Notes: generated from the sequence alone by a model not told the origin. 64,000 bases of DNA from Rhodovulum sp. ES.010 (GCF_900142935.1 NZ_FSRS01000001.1:2490001-2554000), one strand, 5' to 3'; shown: positions 1-9,815, counted from the stretch's first letter. Made by a program: numbers and translations.

Positions 1-1240
1 CGCCGGTCGGCAGGGTCAGCACCGCAAGACCCATCAGGTTGCCAATCCGCGTATTACGCAACGTCATCAGGTTCTCGGACACGAAGAGGTCCGCATCGGC
101 CAGCAGGGCGGCGGTGTTTGGCGGCAGGATCGGCACCGTCGGCACCAGCACCGCATCGAAGCCCGCCACCCGCGCGGCGTAGCCAAGGCGGAGCCTGTCG
201 AGCTTCTGCGAGGCGGCGACATAGTCCATGCCAGAGAAGTCGCGCCCGCCGCGGAAGCGCTTGAGCACCTCGGGGAACATCTTTTCCGGCGCGGCTTCGA
301 TGGCGTCGGACCAAGTCGCATACGCTTCGGTCGCGTAGAGCACGCCGGACAGCGTCATCGCCTCGGACACCTCGGGGATATCGGCCCGCACTACCGTGGC
401 ACCGGCCCGTCCGAGGCGATCCACCGCGCTTTCGAAGCCGGTTTTCGGCGCCTCGCGGATATCGTCGAAGGCGACGGTGTCCAGCACCATCAGCCGCGCG
501 CCCTTCAGGGTCGCGCCCCGCAGATCGGCCGGCTGTCCACCCTCCAGCGCGGCCAGCAGCAGGGCCGCGTCCTCCACCGTGCGGGTCAACGGCCCGACCG
601 TGTCGAACCGGGGCGCCAGCGGCACGACCCCCGCCAGCGACACACGGCCCGCCCCGGTCTTGAGCCCGACGAGGTCGTTCCACGCGGCCGGCACCCGGAC
701 CGAGCCGCCGGTATCCGACCCGATCCCGCCCGCGGCCAGCCCGAACGCGACTGAGGTCGCCGCCCCCGAAGACGATCCGCCCGGCGCCGCGTCCGGGTCG
801 TTGACGCAAGGCGGCGTCTCGGTCACCGGGTTCAGCCCCAGCCCCGAGAAGGCCAGTTCGGTCATGTGCGTCTTGCCCAGGCAGACGAGGCCGCAAGCGG
901 TCGCATTCGCCAGGACCTCGGCATCGCGTCCCGGGACACGTCCCTTCAGCAGGGACGAGCCCGCCTCGGTCGCCACGCCGGCACTGTCGAACAGGTCCTT
1001 CCACGAGATCGGCACCCCGTCGATCGGCCCGCGCCGCAGGCCCAGCCTTGCCCGGGTGCGCGCGGCCTCGGCCTCGGACAGGGCGCGGTCGCGGGTCACG
1101 CGGGCATAGATGCGGTCGCCATGCTCATGCGCCGCGATCGCGTCGAGAAAGGCGGCGGTCAGGTCCACCGGGTCGATCTCGCCCGAACCGATCCCCCGGC
1201 CCAGCGCCCCCGCGCTCATGCGCCGCCAGTCACTCGCCAT
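1..1240 (-). CDS. Amidase signature family enzyme (3' end beyond window)
   Basis: This is an amidase of the GatA/AtzE/fatty-amide-hydrolase fold, which hydrolyses a carboxamide with a Ser-cisSer-Lys triad. The start is the ATG at 1240, preceded by GGAGGA. The catalytic lysine lies in WKDLFD near residue 78. The serine pair lies in the glycine/serine-rich signature PGGSSSGAA and in GSDTGGSVRVPA around residues 150-175. The reading frame is open to base 1, where RNTRIGNLMGLAVLTLP matches the usual late part of the family, so only a short C-terminal piece is missing. It may be a stand-alone amidase, because no gatB or gatC is visible, but the downstream gene lies outside the window. It is divergent from the hydroxylase gene. 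The substrate cannot be read from the sequence. Confidence 0.9.
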   Translation of the reverse strand, partial: MASDWRRMSAGALGRGIGSGEIDPVDLTAAFLDAIAAHEHGDRIYARVTRDRALSEAEAARTRARLGLRRGPIDGVPISWKDLFDSAGVATEAGSSLLKGRVPGRDAEVLANATACGLVCLGKTHMTELAFSGLGLNPVTETPPCVNDPDAAPGGSSSGAATSVAFGLAAGGIGSDTGGSVRVPAAWNDLVGLKTGAGRVSLAGVVPLAPRFDTVGPLTRTVEDAALLLAALEGGQPADLRGATLKGARLMVLDTVAFDDIREAPKTGFESAVDRLGRAGATVVRADIPEVSEAMTLSGVLYATEAYATWSDAIEAAPEKMFPEVLKRFRGGRDFSGMDYVAASQKLDRLRLGYAARVAGFDAVLVPTVPILPPNTAALLADADLFVSENLMTLRNTRIGNLMGLAVLTLPTG

Positions 1241-1325
1241 CGTCCGTCCTCCAAGCTGGTCCGCGCCGACGCTAGCGGGCGCGCCGCTTATGGACAATCC
1301 CGCCCGCACCGCCATATAGCGGGGC

Positions 1326-2552
1326 ATGGCATTCGACTCCGACATCCTGATCGTGGGCGGCGGGCTCAACGGCCCGGCACTGGCCCTGGCACTGGCGCAA
1401 GGCGGGCTTTCGGTCACGGTGATCGACGCGCTCCCCAAGGACACGCGGGCGGAGGACAGGTTCGACGGGCGCTCCTATGCGCTGGCGCTGGCCTCGACTC
1501 GGCTCCTGCAGGCCATCGGCCTTTGGAACGAAGTGCATGCGCGCAGCCAGCCGATCCTCGAGATCGTCGCCTCGGACGGGCGCGCGGGCGAGGGACCGGC
1601 GCCGTTCTTCCTGGATTTCCACCACGGCGAGATCGAGGAAGGCCCGATGGGCTACATGCTGGAGGACCGGTACCTTCGGCGCGCCTTCCTCGACGCGATG
1701 GCGGCGGACCCCAGGATCACGACGCTTTCGGAGGAAACCGTCGTCGCGCAGGCGCCGGATGCCACTGGCGTGACGGTAACGCTCGCCTCTGGCAAGACAC
1801 TGCGGGGCCGGGTTCTCGTGGGCTGCGACGGACGCCGATCCGGCACGGCGATGCGCGCCGGGATCCGGCGCACCGGGTGGGATTACGGGCAGACCGCGCT
1901 GGTCTGCGCCATCGCCCACGAGAAACCGCATAACGGCGCGGCGCACCAGTTCTTCATGCCCGAGGGACCGCTCGCGATCCTGCCGCTGCCGGGCAACCGC
2001 TCCTCCATCGTGTGGAGCGAGACCCATGCCAATGCCGCGGCGATCGAGGCGATCGACGCCGAGGGCTACCTCGCGGCGCTGCGCCCGCGCTTCGGCGATT
2101 TCATGGGCGAAATCGCACTGGAGGGCGACCGCTTCAGCTATCCGTTGAACCTGACGATCGCCAATGCCTTCGTCGCCCCGCGCGTGGCGCTTCTCGGCGA
2201 TGCGGCGCACGGGGTGCATCCGATCGCCGGGCAGGGACTGAACCTTGGGCTGCGCGACGTGGGCGCGCTGGCGGAAACTCTGGTCGGGGCGCGGCGGCGC
2301 GGCGAGGATATCGGCGCGATCGACGTCCTGGAACGCTACCAGGTTTGGCGCCGTTTCGACACGGCGGTGATGGCGATCGGGACAGACGCCTTCAACAGAC
2401 TGTTTTCGAACGACAACCCCGTGCTTCGGATGGGCCGCGATCTGGGCATGGGGGTGGTCAACGCCCTGCCCGGCCTGCGCCGCCGGTTCATCCGCGAGGC
2501 GGCCGGGCTGACCGGCGACCTGCCCCGGCTGATGACCGGCCGGCCGCTGTGA
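1326..2552 (+). CDS. UbiH/UbiF/COQ6-family FAD-dependent hydroxylase
   Basis: This 408-residue flavoprotein monooxygenase resembles the ring hydroxylases of ubiquinone biosynthesis, which use FAD, NAD(P)H and O2. The N-terminus carries the dinucleotide motif GGGLNG (residues 11-16). The family signature LLGDAAHGVHPIAGQGLN lies near residues 288-306 and supplies the second FAD contact (GD). Length is normal for the family. Alphaproteobacteria often use one or two broad-specificity UbiH/UbiL-type enzymes for several ring positions, so the exact carbon hydroxylated cannot be assigned. The ATG at 1326 follows an AT-poor leader with only a weak ribosome site. It is divergent from the amidase and convergent with the esterase-like gene. 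Confidence 0.88.
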   Translation: MAFDSDILIVGGGLNGPALALALAQGGLSVTVIDALPKDTRAEDRFDGRSYALALASTRLLQAIGLWNEVHARSQPILEIVASDGRAGEGPAPFFLDFHHGEIEEGPMGYMLEDRYLRRAFLDAMAADPRITTLSEETVVAQAPDATGVTVTLASGKTLRGRVLVGCDGRRSGTAMRAGIRRTGWDYGQTALVCAIAHEKPHNGAAHQFFMPEGPLAILPLPGNRSSIVWSETHANAAAIEAIDAEGYLAALRPRFGDFMGEIALEGDRFSYPLNLTIANAFVAPRVALLGDAAHGVHPIAGQGLNLGLRDVGALAETLVGARRRGEDIGAIDVLERYQVWRRFDTAVMAIGTDAFNRLFSNDNPVLRMGRDLGMGVVNALPGLRRRFIREAAGLTGDLPRLMTGRPL

Positions 2553-2580
2553 CGGGCGGCCCGGTCGGGCCGGAAGCGGC

Positions 2581-2609
2581 GATATGAGTCGCATATGACC
2601 CCGATATGA
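2581..2609. repeat. Three (G/C)ATATGA direct repeats at 11-bp spacing
   Basis: GATATGA begins at 2581, CATATGA at 2592 and GATATGA at 2603, so the unit recurs every 11 bp. The repeats lie in the 75-bp gap between the 3' ends of two convergent genes. Function is unknown; chance is possible in so short a tract. Confidence 0.55.
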
Positions 2610-2627
2610 GGTTTCGCGCCCCCGGCC

Positions 2628-3897
2628 TCAGCGCCAGCGCGACACCAGCCCGGCATTCGCGCGCCAGAATTGCAGCACCTCGCCGATCGCGTCGATGTCG
2701 CAGTGGTTGCTGCCGCAGGGCGGATAGACGCCGCGCGATCCCGCCAGCGTATGCGTCGCGTCGATGCTGTTCAGCCAGACGACGGGCTGGCTGTTCGCCT
2801 CGCCGGTGGCGGGCCATTCGCGGCGCACGGTGACGGTCGCATCTTCGCGGCGCGGGCCGAAATCTCGGCCATGGCCGAGATCGGGATAGAGGCTTTCGTG
2901 GGCGCGGGGGGCGGGCCGGTTGCGCGCGAGCAGCCAGCGGCGCGTCAGATACCCCTCGTCGATGTAGGTGTTGCCATTCAGCCCCTGCGCCATGAGATAG
3001 GCGGCCCAGCAGCGGAATACACCCTCGACCGTCAGCGTGCCGCCCATGTTGCAGTCGCTGGCCGCGAGCTTTTGCTGCGCCCGCGTCGCGGTTCCGGCGG
3101 CGACGGCCGCAACCGCGCCGGGCGCGCCGTCGACCAGATCCTGCGTCCGTTCGGTCATCTGCGCAAGCGGCAAGAAGACCCGGTCCGCCGTGTCCTGCTG
3201 GCCCAGGAAGGGGTGGTGAACCTCGCGTTCGGCGCCCCACGGCCCCGCGCTGCCGCCGCCCGCCGCGGCCCTCTTTTCGGCGTTGGCGTGGCTGGCCAGC
3301 GCCGCAAAGCCCTGGAACCTGGCCGAAAGCGGTGCCGTTATCATCAGCTGGTAGACCATGCCGCCGCCATTGGAAAAGCCCAGCGCGTAATGCGAGGCCC
3401 CCGCGATCTCGCCATCAAGCGTGGCCATCAGCGTTTCGACGAAATGCAGGTCGGCATCGTTGTCGGTGGTGTGCGGGGCGGCGCCGGCGGGCGCGGTGCA
3501 GGTATGCGCCCCGGTGTCGAGCGCGGCCCAGTCGGCACGCGCCGGGCCCAGGTGCCGCCAAGCCGGAACGCATTCGGCCCCGGATTGCAGCGCCGAGGGC
3601 GCGACGAGCACCATCCCCTGTTCGGTCTGGTCGGTCAGGTGACCGCCCATCACACCGCCATCGCCGGTACGCCCATGCCCCCGCCCAGACCACCGGCAGG
3701 TTCGCCTGCGGTCTGGCAGGCTCGTGCAGGCAATAATGGCGCAGCACGCCGCCGACATCGATGGCGCAGCTCTGGAACTCGGGATTGTCGCAGAGGGTAT
3801 CGGACAGGGCGACGGGGCAGGTGGGCGGCGGTTGCGCATGGAGCGCCGGGGCCGCGGCCAGAACCGCCGCCGCGGCGAGCAAGACCGGAATACGCAT
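2628..3897 (-). pseudogene. PHB-depolymerase/LpqC-like secreted esterase, frameshifted
   Basis: This is an alpha/beta-hydrolase of the poly(3-hydroxybutyrate) depolymerase / feruloyl esterase type, split over two reading frames. The first frame starts at the ATG at 3897 and gives a signal peptide (MRIPVLLAAAAVLAAAP) and the early domain up to LPVVWAG. The second frame carries the rest: the lipase box GFSNGG and a late THT histidine motif (DATHTLAG), the expected nucleophile and catalytic His. The frames join at a run of five C (plus strand) at 3678-3682. Removing one base there gives a continuous product of about 422 residues (VVWAGHGRTGDG). The rest of the gene looks intact, so the indel may be recent or a sequencing error. 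If intact, the protein would be exported to the periplasm or outside. Confidence 0.75.
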
Positions 3898-3980
3898 GAC
3901 GTTGCTCCCTTCCGGTTCCGGTAAGGGAGCGGCCTAACACAAAAACGCGCGCGTCGTCGGCGACGGCCCCCAACGCTGGG

Positions 3981-4163
3981 TCAGTCCAACTGGCGCGCCT
4001 CGTCAACCAGCATGATGGGGATGCCGCCACGGATCGGGAAGGCGAGACGTGCCGCCCTGGAGATCAGTTCCTGGCGCTCGGCCTCGTAGGTGAGCGTCGC
4101 ATGGGTAACCGGACAGACCAGTGCCTCCAGCATCTTGCGGTCGGCCGGGGGCAGGTCGCTCAC
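3981..4163 (-). CDS. Trm112/UPF0434 (YcaR)-family small protein
   Basis: This 60-residue protein has the Trm112-like pattern: [13 protein letters not shown] near the N-terminus and a C-terminal [11 protein letters not shown] segment. Family members are small zinc-ribbon-like proteins; the eukaryotic member activates methyltransferases and the bacterial role is poorly known. Only one Cys remains here, as in many bacterial members. The start is the GTG at 4163, chosen because it overlaps the stop of the upstream Lon-domain gene by four bases (GTGA), a typical sign of translational coupling. An ATG start ten codons later would cut into the domain. Confidence 0.85.
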   Translation of the reverse strand: MSDLPPADRKMLEALVCPVTHATLTYEAERQELISRAARLAFPIRGGIPIMLVDEARQLD

Positions 4164-4804
4164 TGCATCTTCTCCTCGTCGGTGCCACTGCGAAGGGCGA
4201 ATTCGATCAGCGTGACCAGGGTTTCGCGCCGCGTGGCGAGCGACGGCGCCTCGAGCAGCGCCTGCTTGTCCTCGGGCGCGAACGGGCAGAGCATCGACAG
4301 CGAGTTGATCAGGAGCTCGTCCTCGGCCTCTTGCAGGCTGTCCCAGTCGGTGGCCAGGCCCCGGCTTGCAAAGAAGCGCCGCAGCAACGCCATGAAGGGC
4401 TCGCGATCGAAGCCTTTGTCCTCCTCGCCCGGGCCCAAGTCGCGGGAGAACCCGTCCCACGACACGTCGGCCTTGAGATAGGGCGCGAAGCCCGACACCT
4501 CGCGCGTGATGCGATAGCGCGAAATGCCGGAAAGCGTGATCATGTAGCGGCCGTCCTCTGTTTCGGAAAAGGCCGTGACCCGCCCCGCGCAGCCGATGGC
4601 ATGCAGCTTGCGTTCGCTGCTGCCCGGAATCTCGCGCGGCTGGATCATCCCGATCAGCCGGTGCGGCGTCTTGAGCGTGTCGTCGAGCATTGCCAGGTAG
4701 CGCGGCTCGAAGATGTGGAGCGGCAACCGGGCGCGCGGCAGCAACAGCGCGCCCGGAAGCTGGAAGACGGGGATGGTGTCGGGCAGGTCGGCCGCTGAAA
4801 TCAT
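4160..4804 (-). CDS. Lon-protease N-terminal-domain protein (no protease domain)
   Basis: This 214-residue protein consists only of the LON substrate-binding (N-terminal) domain: [20 protein letters not shown] followed by IFEPRYL. It lacks the AAA+ and Ser-Lys protease parts of Lon. Such proteins are widespread in Alphaproteobacteria; their job is unproven but substrate or partner binding is likely. I place the start at the ATG at 4804 ([10 protein letters not shown]), which matches the usual length. A GTG at 4828, three bases after the upstream stop, is a possible longer start. The gene sits between the thioredoxin-TPR gene and the Trm112-like gene and overlaps the latter by 4 bp, so the three are probably one operon with a protein-quality theme. 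Confidence 0.88.
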   Translation of the reverse strand: MISAADLPDTIPVFQLPGALLLPRARLPLHIFEPRYLAMLDDTLKTPHRLIGMIQPREIPGSSERKLHAIGCAGRVTAFSETEDGRYMITLSGISRYRITREVSGFAPYLKADVSWDGFSRDLGPGEEDKGFDREPFMALLRRFFASRGLATDWDSLQEAEDELLINSLSMLCPFAPEDKQALLEAPSLATRRETLVTLIEFALRSGTDEEKMQ

Positions 4805-4831
4805 GACGGGCAAGCTAGGCCGCGCCACCGG

Positions 4832-5752
4832 TCAGGCAAATATCATCGACGACAGTTTCCGGCGGCCCTTCAGAACGATTGGATCCTGCGGTTTCAGCGC
4901 ATCGAAAATCGTGAAGAGTTGCGCCTTGGCCGCGCCGTCGTTCCACTCCCGGTCGCGGCGGAACAGCTCCAGCAACTGGTCCACGGCCTCCTCGACCTCG
5001 CCCGAGGCATGCAACGCCTTGGCCAGATCGAAGCGCGCCTGGCGGTTGTCGGGGTCGTGGTCGACGGCGGCGCGCAGTTCGGCCACGGGACCCGCCTCCG
5101 CCGCTTGGCGCGACAGCTCGAGCTGGGCGCGCGCCGCCTCGATCTCGGGCGCGCCCGCGATGTCCGCCGGGACCGAGGCGAGCAGGCTTTCCGCCTGGTC
5201 GGTTTCGCCCAGCGCCAGGTGCGCCCGGATCAGCCCGCCATAGGCCCCCGCGTGGTTGGGCTCCTCGCCAAGGATGGCGGCGAAGGTCTGGGCCGCGTCG
5301 ACGGCCGCGCCCTCTGCCAGCATCTGCTCGGCGGCCTCGATCGCCTCGCCGAGGCCACCGTCGCCGGCGGCGCCAGCCACGCGCTCGACGAAGGCCTTGA
5401 TCTCGGATTGCGGCAGCGCGCCCTGGAAGCCGTCGAGCGGCTGGCCCTGGAAGAAGGCATAGACCGTGGGGATCGACTGGATGCGCAGCTGGGCGGCCAC
5501 CTGCTGGCTCTCGTCGACGTTGAGCTTGACCATCTTGACCCGGCCCTTGGCCTCGGTCACGGCCTGTTCCAGCATCGGGCCCAGGGTCTTGCAGGGTCCG
5601 CACCAGGGCGCCCAGAAATCGACGATCACCGGCACCTCTTTCGAGGCCTCTATCACGTCCTCCATGAAGGTCGCCTCGGAGATATCCTTGATCAGATCGC
5701 CCTGCGGCTGCGCGCCGCCCGTGTTCCCGCCGAGTTCCAGCATGTCGTTCAT
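4832..5752 (-). CDS. Thioredoxin-TPR co-chaperone (CnoX/YbbN-like)
   Basis: This 306-residue cytoplasmic protein has a thioredoxin domain (about residues 20-125) followed by a helical TPR region to the C-terminus. The redox motif is WCGPCK, so unlike E. coli CnoX (which has a degenerate motif) this one should be a working disulfide reductase. In the known family the TPR half binds chaperone clients and passes them to DnaK or GroEL. The cis-proline region IQSIPTVYAF is present. It lies downstream of exonuclease III and upstream of the Lon-domain gene on the same strand. Confidence 0.93.
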   Translation of the reverse strand: MNDMLELGGNTGGAQPQGDLIKDISEATFMEDVIEASKEVPVIVDFWAPWCGPCKTLGPMLEQAVTEAKGRVKMVKLNVDESQQVAAQLRIQSIPTVYAFFQGQPLDGFQGALPQSEIKAFVERVAGAAGDGGLGEAIEAAEQMLAEGAAVDAAQTFAAILGEEPNHAGAYGGLIRAHLALGETDQAESLLASVPADIAGAPEIEAARAQLELSRQAAEAGPVAELRAAVDHDPDNRQARFDLAKALHASGEVEEAVDQLLELFRRDREWNDGAAKAQLFTIFDALKPQDPIVLKGRRKLSSMIFA

Positions 5753-5815
5753 CTCCGCCGTTCAAGGATTTTGCACCTTATATGAGTTTCCCGCGGAAAA
5801 ACCCAAGGGCCAATG

Positions 5816-6604
5816 CTACAGATCAAAGGACGCAAAGACCGGCGCGTGGTCCGACGGTTTGTCCCAGCCGCGCACGGCGCGCAGGATCCGGCTGGAATGG
5901 GCGGCCGACGCGATGTCGGGCGAGGCCCAGACATGGTCGAGCCGCCGGCCCTTGTCGGCGGCGTCCCAGTCTCGCGCCCGGTAGGACCACCATGAATACA
6001 GCTTGCCCTCGGGGATGTCGGCGCGGGTGACGTCGACCCAGCCGCCGGCCGCCTGCGCGGCGCCCAGATGTTCAACCTCGACCGGCGTGTGGCTAACCAC
6101 CTTGAGAAGCTGCTTGTGGGACCAGACGTCGTCCTCGCGGGGCGCGATGTTCAGATCGCCCACCAGGATGGATTTCTCGGGGCGGGTGTCGCGGAACCAG
6201 TCGCGCATCTCGGAGACGTAATCGAGCTTTTGCCCGAACTTCTCGTTCACGTCGCGGTCGGGCACGTCGCCGCCCGCGGGGACGTAGAAATTGTGGATCG
6301 TTACGCGGTTCTCCAGCCGCGCGGCGACGTGGCGGGCATGGCCGAGGCGGGCGAAATCCATCTCGCCGGCATCCTCCAGCGGCAGCTTCGAAAGCATCGC
6401 GACGCCGTTATAGCCCTTCTGCCCGCGGGCGACGATATGGCCGTAGCCAAGCCCCCGGAACGTCTCCAGCGGCATCTTCTCGACCGGGCTCTTGCATTCC
6501 TGCAGGCACAGGATGTCGGGGGCCTCCTCGGTCAGAAGCCGCTTGACCAGCGCCTCGCGCAGGCGGATCGAGTTGATGTTCCATGTGGCGAGGGTGAAAG
6601 GCAT
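5816..6604 (-). CDS. xth: Exodeoxyribonuclease III
   Basis: This 262-residue metal-dependent nuclease belongs to the ExoIII/APE1 family, which cuts DNA at abasic sites and trims 3' ends during base-excision repair. Visible landmarks are the N-terminal TLATWNINSIR, the metal-binding Glu in LQECKS (about residue 36), GDLNIAP with the catalytic Asp/Asn pair, and the C-terminal SDHAPV with the Asp-His pair. Length and residues are complete. It is divergent from the chemoreceptor gene across a 132-bp gap and may lead the thioredoxin-Lon-Trm112 group downstream (63-bp gap). Confidence 0.95.
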   Translation of the reverse strand: MPFTLATWNINSIRLREALVKRLLTEEAPDILCLQECKSPVEKMPLETFRGLGYGHIVARGQKGYNGVAMLSKLPLEDAGEMDFARLGHARHVAARLENRVTIHNFYVPAGGDVPDRDVNEKFGQKLDYVSEMRDWFRDTRPEKSILVGDLNIAPREDDVWSHKQLLKVVSHTPVEVEHLGAAQAAGGWVDVTRADIPEGKLYSWWSYRARDWDAADKGRRLDHVWASPDIASAAHSSRILRAVRGWDKPSDHAPVFASFDL

Positions 6605-6736
6605 GCGCGTCTCCGCTTCGGGGCAACGGCGCGCAAGCTAGTGCGGGCGGCGCCGGGCCACAAGGGACGGGCCGCGCGAGGGACGGGCATTAACGCCTCG
6701 GAAAGTCTCTGGTGAGACAAAGGGGGCGCCCGAAGA

Positions 6737-8152
6737 ATGGACCCTGCCATGCCCCTTGACCCCGGTTTCGACGACCGCGCCAACGACGTGCATCTCAACG
6801 CCATCGTCCGCAGCGGCGAGGTGCTGGGGCGCGACATCGTCGAGGTGGCCGCCTTCCTGGATGACCTCGAAAGGACCGCCCAGGCGCAGCTGGGCCATAT
6901 CAAGGCCGCGCACGAAGCGGCCGCCGCCGTCGCCGCGGCCAATGAAAGCGTGCAAGGCGCGGCCGACCGGGTCACCGGCTCCGCCGAGGAGACGATGGAG
7001 GCCGTGTCGGGCTCGGCACAGTTGTTGCGCGACACCAGCGAGAAAAGCCGGAACGTGGCCAACTGGGTCCGCTCGGTCGATTCGCGTCTGGCCGATGTCG
7101 TCAGCACGCTGCAGGCCGTGCAGGAATCGAACGCGCAGATCGTGGGCATCGCCAAGCAGGTGAACATCCTTGCCATCAACGCCAAGATCGAGGCGGTGCG
7201 GGCCGGCGATGCCGGGCGTGGCTTCGCCGTTGTGGCCGAGGCGGTGAACCAGCTCTCGCAGCAAAGCGCGACCGCGGCCGCCACCATTTCCGAGGCGATC
7301 TCGGGGTTGCACGATACGATCACCACCTTTCAGGCCGAGGCGGGCGAGTCCTCGCGCGATGCCGCCGCGGTGCTCGACGCCGCGACCGAGACAGATCAGC
7401 GGCTCGGCCAGATGACCGGCTCGGTCGAGGTCACGCGCGCCGCCGCGCTCGACATCGCCAGCCGGGCCGCGGACGTGCGGACCGCCAACGACCGCTTCAC
7501 CCCCTGTTTCGGCGAACTCATCGACACCACCCGGCGGACGGCCGAGGGCGTCAAGGATGCCCGGGGCCAGGTCGAGGGCCTGGTGCGGCAGGGCGAATCC
7601 GTGGTCCAGAACTCGGTTCTGGCGGGCGGGGCCCATGCCGATGCCGCCCTCATCGAGTTCGTGCGCGACGCCGCCGGGCGGATCGGCGGGATGTTCGAGA
7701 AAGCCGTCGAGGCGGGCCGGATCCGGGCCGAAACCCTGTTCGACGCAAGCTATACCCCGATCCCGAACACCGATCCGCAGCAGGTCATGGCCCCCTTCAC
7801 CGCGTTGACCGACAGGCTCTTGCCGGATGTCCAGGAGCCGGCGCTGGAGCTTGACCCGCGCATCGTGTTCTGCGCGGCGGTCGACCGCAACGGCTATCTG
7901 CCGACGCACAATCTGAAGTATTCCCACCCCCAGGGCGACGACCCTGTCTGGAATGCCGCCAACTGCCGCAACCGGCGTATCTTCGACGACCGCGTCGGCC
8001 TGCGCGCCGGGCAGTCGAAGGACCCGTTCCTGATCCAGGTCTACCGCCGCGACATGGGCGGCGGGAACTTCGCCCTGATGAAGGACCTCTCGGCGCCGAT
8101 CTCGGTCCGGGGGCGGCACTGGGGCGGGCTGCGCCTGGCCTACCGGTTCTAG
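6737..8152 (+). CDS. Soluble methyl-accepting chemotaxis-type receptor
   Basis: This 471-residue protein has a chemoreceptor signalling hairpin with the conserved tip at about residues 148-175 ([19 protein letters not shown], then [11 protein letters not shown]). No signal peptide, membrane helix or HAMP domain is visible, so it should be cytoplasmic. The C-terminal part after about residue 350 ([16 protein letters not shown], then [11 protein letters not shown], and a final [12 protein letters not shown]) resembles the C-terminal sensory extension found on other alphaproteobacterial receptors. The order signalling-then-sensor is the reverse of classical receptors. No cheA or cheW is near. 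The ligand is unknown. Confidence 0.87.
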   Translation: MDPAMPLDPGFDDRANDVHLNAIVRSGEVLGRDIVEVAAFLDDLERTAQAQLGHIKAAHEAAAAVAAANESVQGAADRVTGSAEETMEAVSGSAQLLRDTSEKSRNVANWVRSVDSRLADVVSTLQAVQESNAQIVGIAKQVNILAINAKIEAVRAGDAGRGFAVVAEAVNQLSQQSATAAATISEAISGLHDTITTFQAEAGESSRDAAAVLDAATETDQRLGQMTGSVEVTRAAALDIASRAADVRTANDRFTPCFGELIDTTRRTAEGVKDARGQVEGLVRQGESVVQNSVLAGGAHADAALIEFVRDAAGRIGGMFEKAVEAGRIRAETLFDASYTPIPNTDPQQVMAPFTALTDRLLPDVQEPALELDPRIVFCAAVDRNGYLPTHNLKYSHPQGDDPVWNAANCRNRRIFDDRVGLRAGQSKDPFLIQVYRRDMGGGNFALMKDLSAPISVRGRHWGGLRLAYRF

Positions 8153-8305
8153 ACGCCGGCATCGGACCTCTCGGTTCGCGCGACCGCGTCTCCGCGCGGG
8201 CGGGCGTCATGCATGCAGGTTCTGACCGGCACGGGCGGAAAAGCTGACTGCCGTTACGGGGCAATCTGCAGGGCCGGTCCAGCGAGTGCCTGGTGCCCTA
8301 AGCAG

Positions 8306-8341
8306 GAAAAACGCCCCGCCGGAAACCGGCGGAGCGTCGTT
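8306..8341 (-). terminator. Rho-independent terminator of the AGCS symporter gene
   Basis: Read on the minus strand, a GC-rich stem (GCTCCGCCGG / CCGGCGGGGC, loop TTTC) is followed directly by a run of five T. It lies 18 bases beyond the symporter stop. The remaining 150 bases up to the chemoreceptor stop hold nothing else I can name. Confidence 0.85.
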
Positions 8342-8358
8342 CCTGGGCCGCAATGGGC

Positions 8359-9696
8359 TCAGGCCCGTTGCTTCTGCCAATAGGCGCGCGTGACCGCCGC
8401 GACCGTCCCGCTCAGCGCGACGAGCGCGATCAGGTTCGGGATGGCCATCAGCGCGTTCATGATGTCCGCGATGATCCAGATCAGGCCGAGATTGGCGACC
8501 GCGCCGACCACGACCCCGGCCACCCAGAGCAGACGGAACGGCAGGATCACCTTGACCCCGAACAGATATTCGGCCGCGCGTTCGCCGTAATAGCTCCAGC
8601 CCAGCATGGTGGTGAAGGCGAACACGATCAGGCCCAGGCTGACGATCAGTTCGCCGCCCGGCAGACCGGTCTGGAAGGCCAGCGCCGAAAGTTCCGCGCC
8701 CGTCTCTCCGCTGGTCCAGGCGCCCGTGGTGATGATCACCAGCGCGGTCATCGTGCAGACGACGATCGTGTCGATGAAGGTGCCCAGCATCGCCACGTTG
8801 CCCTGGCGCACCGGATCGTCGGTCAGCGCCGCGGCATGGGCAATGGGGGCCGAGCCCAAGCCCGCCTCGTTCGAGAAGATCCCCCGGGCGACGCCGAAGC
8901 GGATCGCGGCCATCACCGCGGCCCCGGCGAAACCGCCCGTCGCAGCCGTTCCGGTGAAGGCGTCCGAAAAGATCAGGCCGAACGCCGCTGGGACATCGAC
9001 GATGTTCACCGCCAGGATCACCAGCGCGCCCGCGATATAGAGCCCCGCCATCAGGGGCACGAGGTATTCGGCCACCGACGCGATCCGCTTCACCCCGCCG
9101 ATGATGACGACGAAAACCAGCGCGGCCATGGCCAGCCCCGTCCACAGGTAGGGCACGCCGAAAGTCCCTTCGACCGCGCGGGCGACCGAGTTGGACTGAA
9201 CGGTATTGCCGATCCCGAACGCGGCGATCGTGGCGAACAGCGCGAAGGCCCAGGCCAGCCAGCCCCACCGCGGCCCCAGACCGTTGCGGATGTAGTACAT
9301 CGGCCCGCCGACATAACGCCCGCGCTCGTCCTTTTCGCGGAACTTCACCGCCAGCACCGCCTCGGCATATTTCGTGGCCATGCCGACAAGCGCCGTCAGC
9401 CACATCCAGAACACCGCGCCGGGCCCGCCGAGGAAGATCGCGGTGGCCACCCCGGCGATGTTGCCGGTCCCGATGGTGGCCGACAGCGCCGTGGTCAGCG
9501 CCTGGAAGGGGGTGATGTCGCCTTCATGTCCGGGCTGCTTGCTGCGCCCTTCGAACAGCATGCGAAAGCCGTAGCCCAGCTTGCGCTGCGGCAGCAGGCC
9601 CAGCCGCAGGGTGAGGAACAGCCCCGTGCCGAGGAGCAGCACCAGAACCGGTGGCCCCCAAACGAAGGAACTGATTGAATTCAGGATGTCTTGCAT
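8359..9696 (-). CDS. AGCS family alanine/glycine:cation symporter
   Basis: This 445-residue polytopic inner-membrane protein belongs to the alanine-or-glycine:cation (usually Na+) symporters. The family signature is clear near residues 70-110: ATIGTGNIAGVATAI followed by GGPGAVFWMW. About ten hydrophobic helices span the rest, including the GIFSNEAGLGSAPIAHAA segment. Length is normal. It imports small neutral amino acids with the sodium gradient. A strong terminator follows and the upstream neighbour is a separate regulator gene, so it is probably transcribed alone. Confidence 0.94.
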   Translation of the reverse strand: MQDILNSISSFVWGPPVLVLLLGTGLFLTLRLGLLPQRKLGYGFRMLFEGRSKQPGHEGDITPFQALTTALSATIGTGNIAGVATAIFLGGPGAVFWMWLTALVGMATKYAEAVLAVKFREKDERGRYVGGPMYYIRNGLGPRWGWLAWAFALFATIAAFGIGNTVQSNSVARAVEGTFGVPYLWTGLAMAALVFVVIIGGVKRIASVAEYLVPLMAGLYIAGALVILAVNIVDVPAAFGLIFSDAFTGTAATGGFAGAAVMAAIRFGVARGIFSNEAGLGSAPIAHAAALTDDPVRQGNVAMLGTFIDTIVVCTMTALVIITTGAWTSGETGAELSALAFQTGLPGGELIVSLGLIVFAFTTMLGWSYYGERAAEYLFGVKVILPFRLLWVAGVVVGAVANLGLIWIIADIMNALMAIPNLIALVALSGTVAAVTRAYWQKQRA

Positions 9697-9815
9697 CGTT
9701 TGCCCCGAGTCCGTTGATGACGGGCGCGTCCCTAGCAGAGGCTCGGGGCATATGCATGGGGCAGAAGACGCACGGTTGCGCGTTGGACAAGGCGGCTATC
9801 CTTCCCGCGCATAAC

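Noticed and set aside
54..1004. Minus-strand frame of 316 codons in the amidase region
   Set aside because: The amidase motifs are in a different minus-strand frame that runs open from 1240 to the window edge; this one is a frame-shifted shadow.
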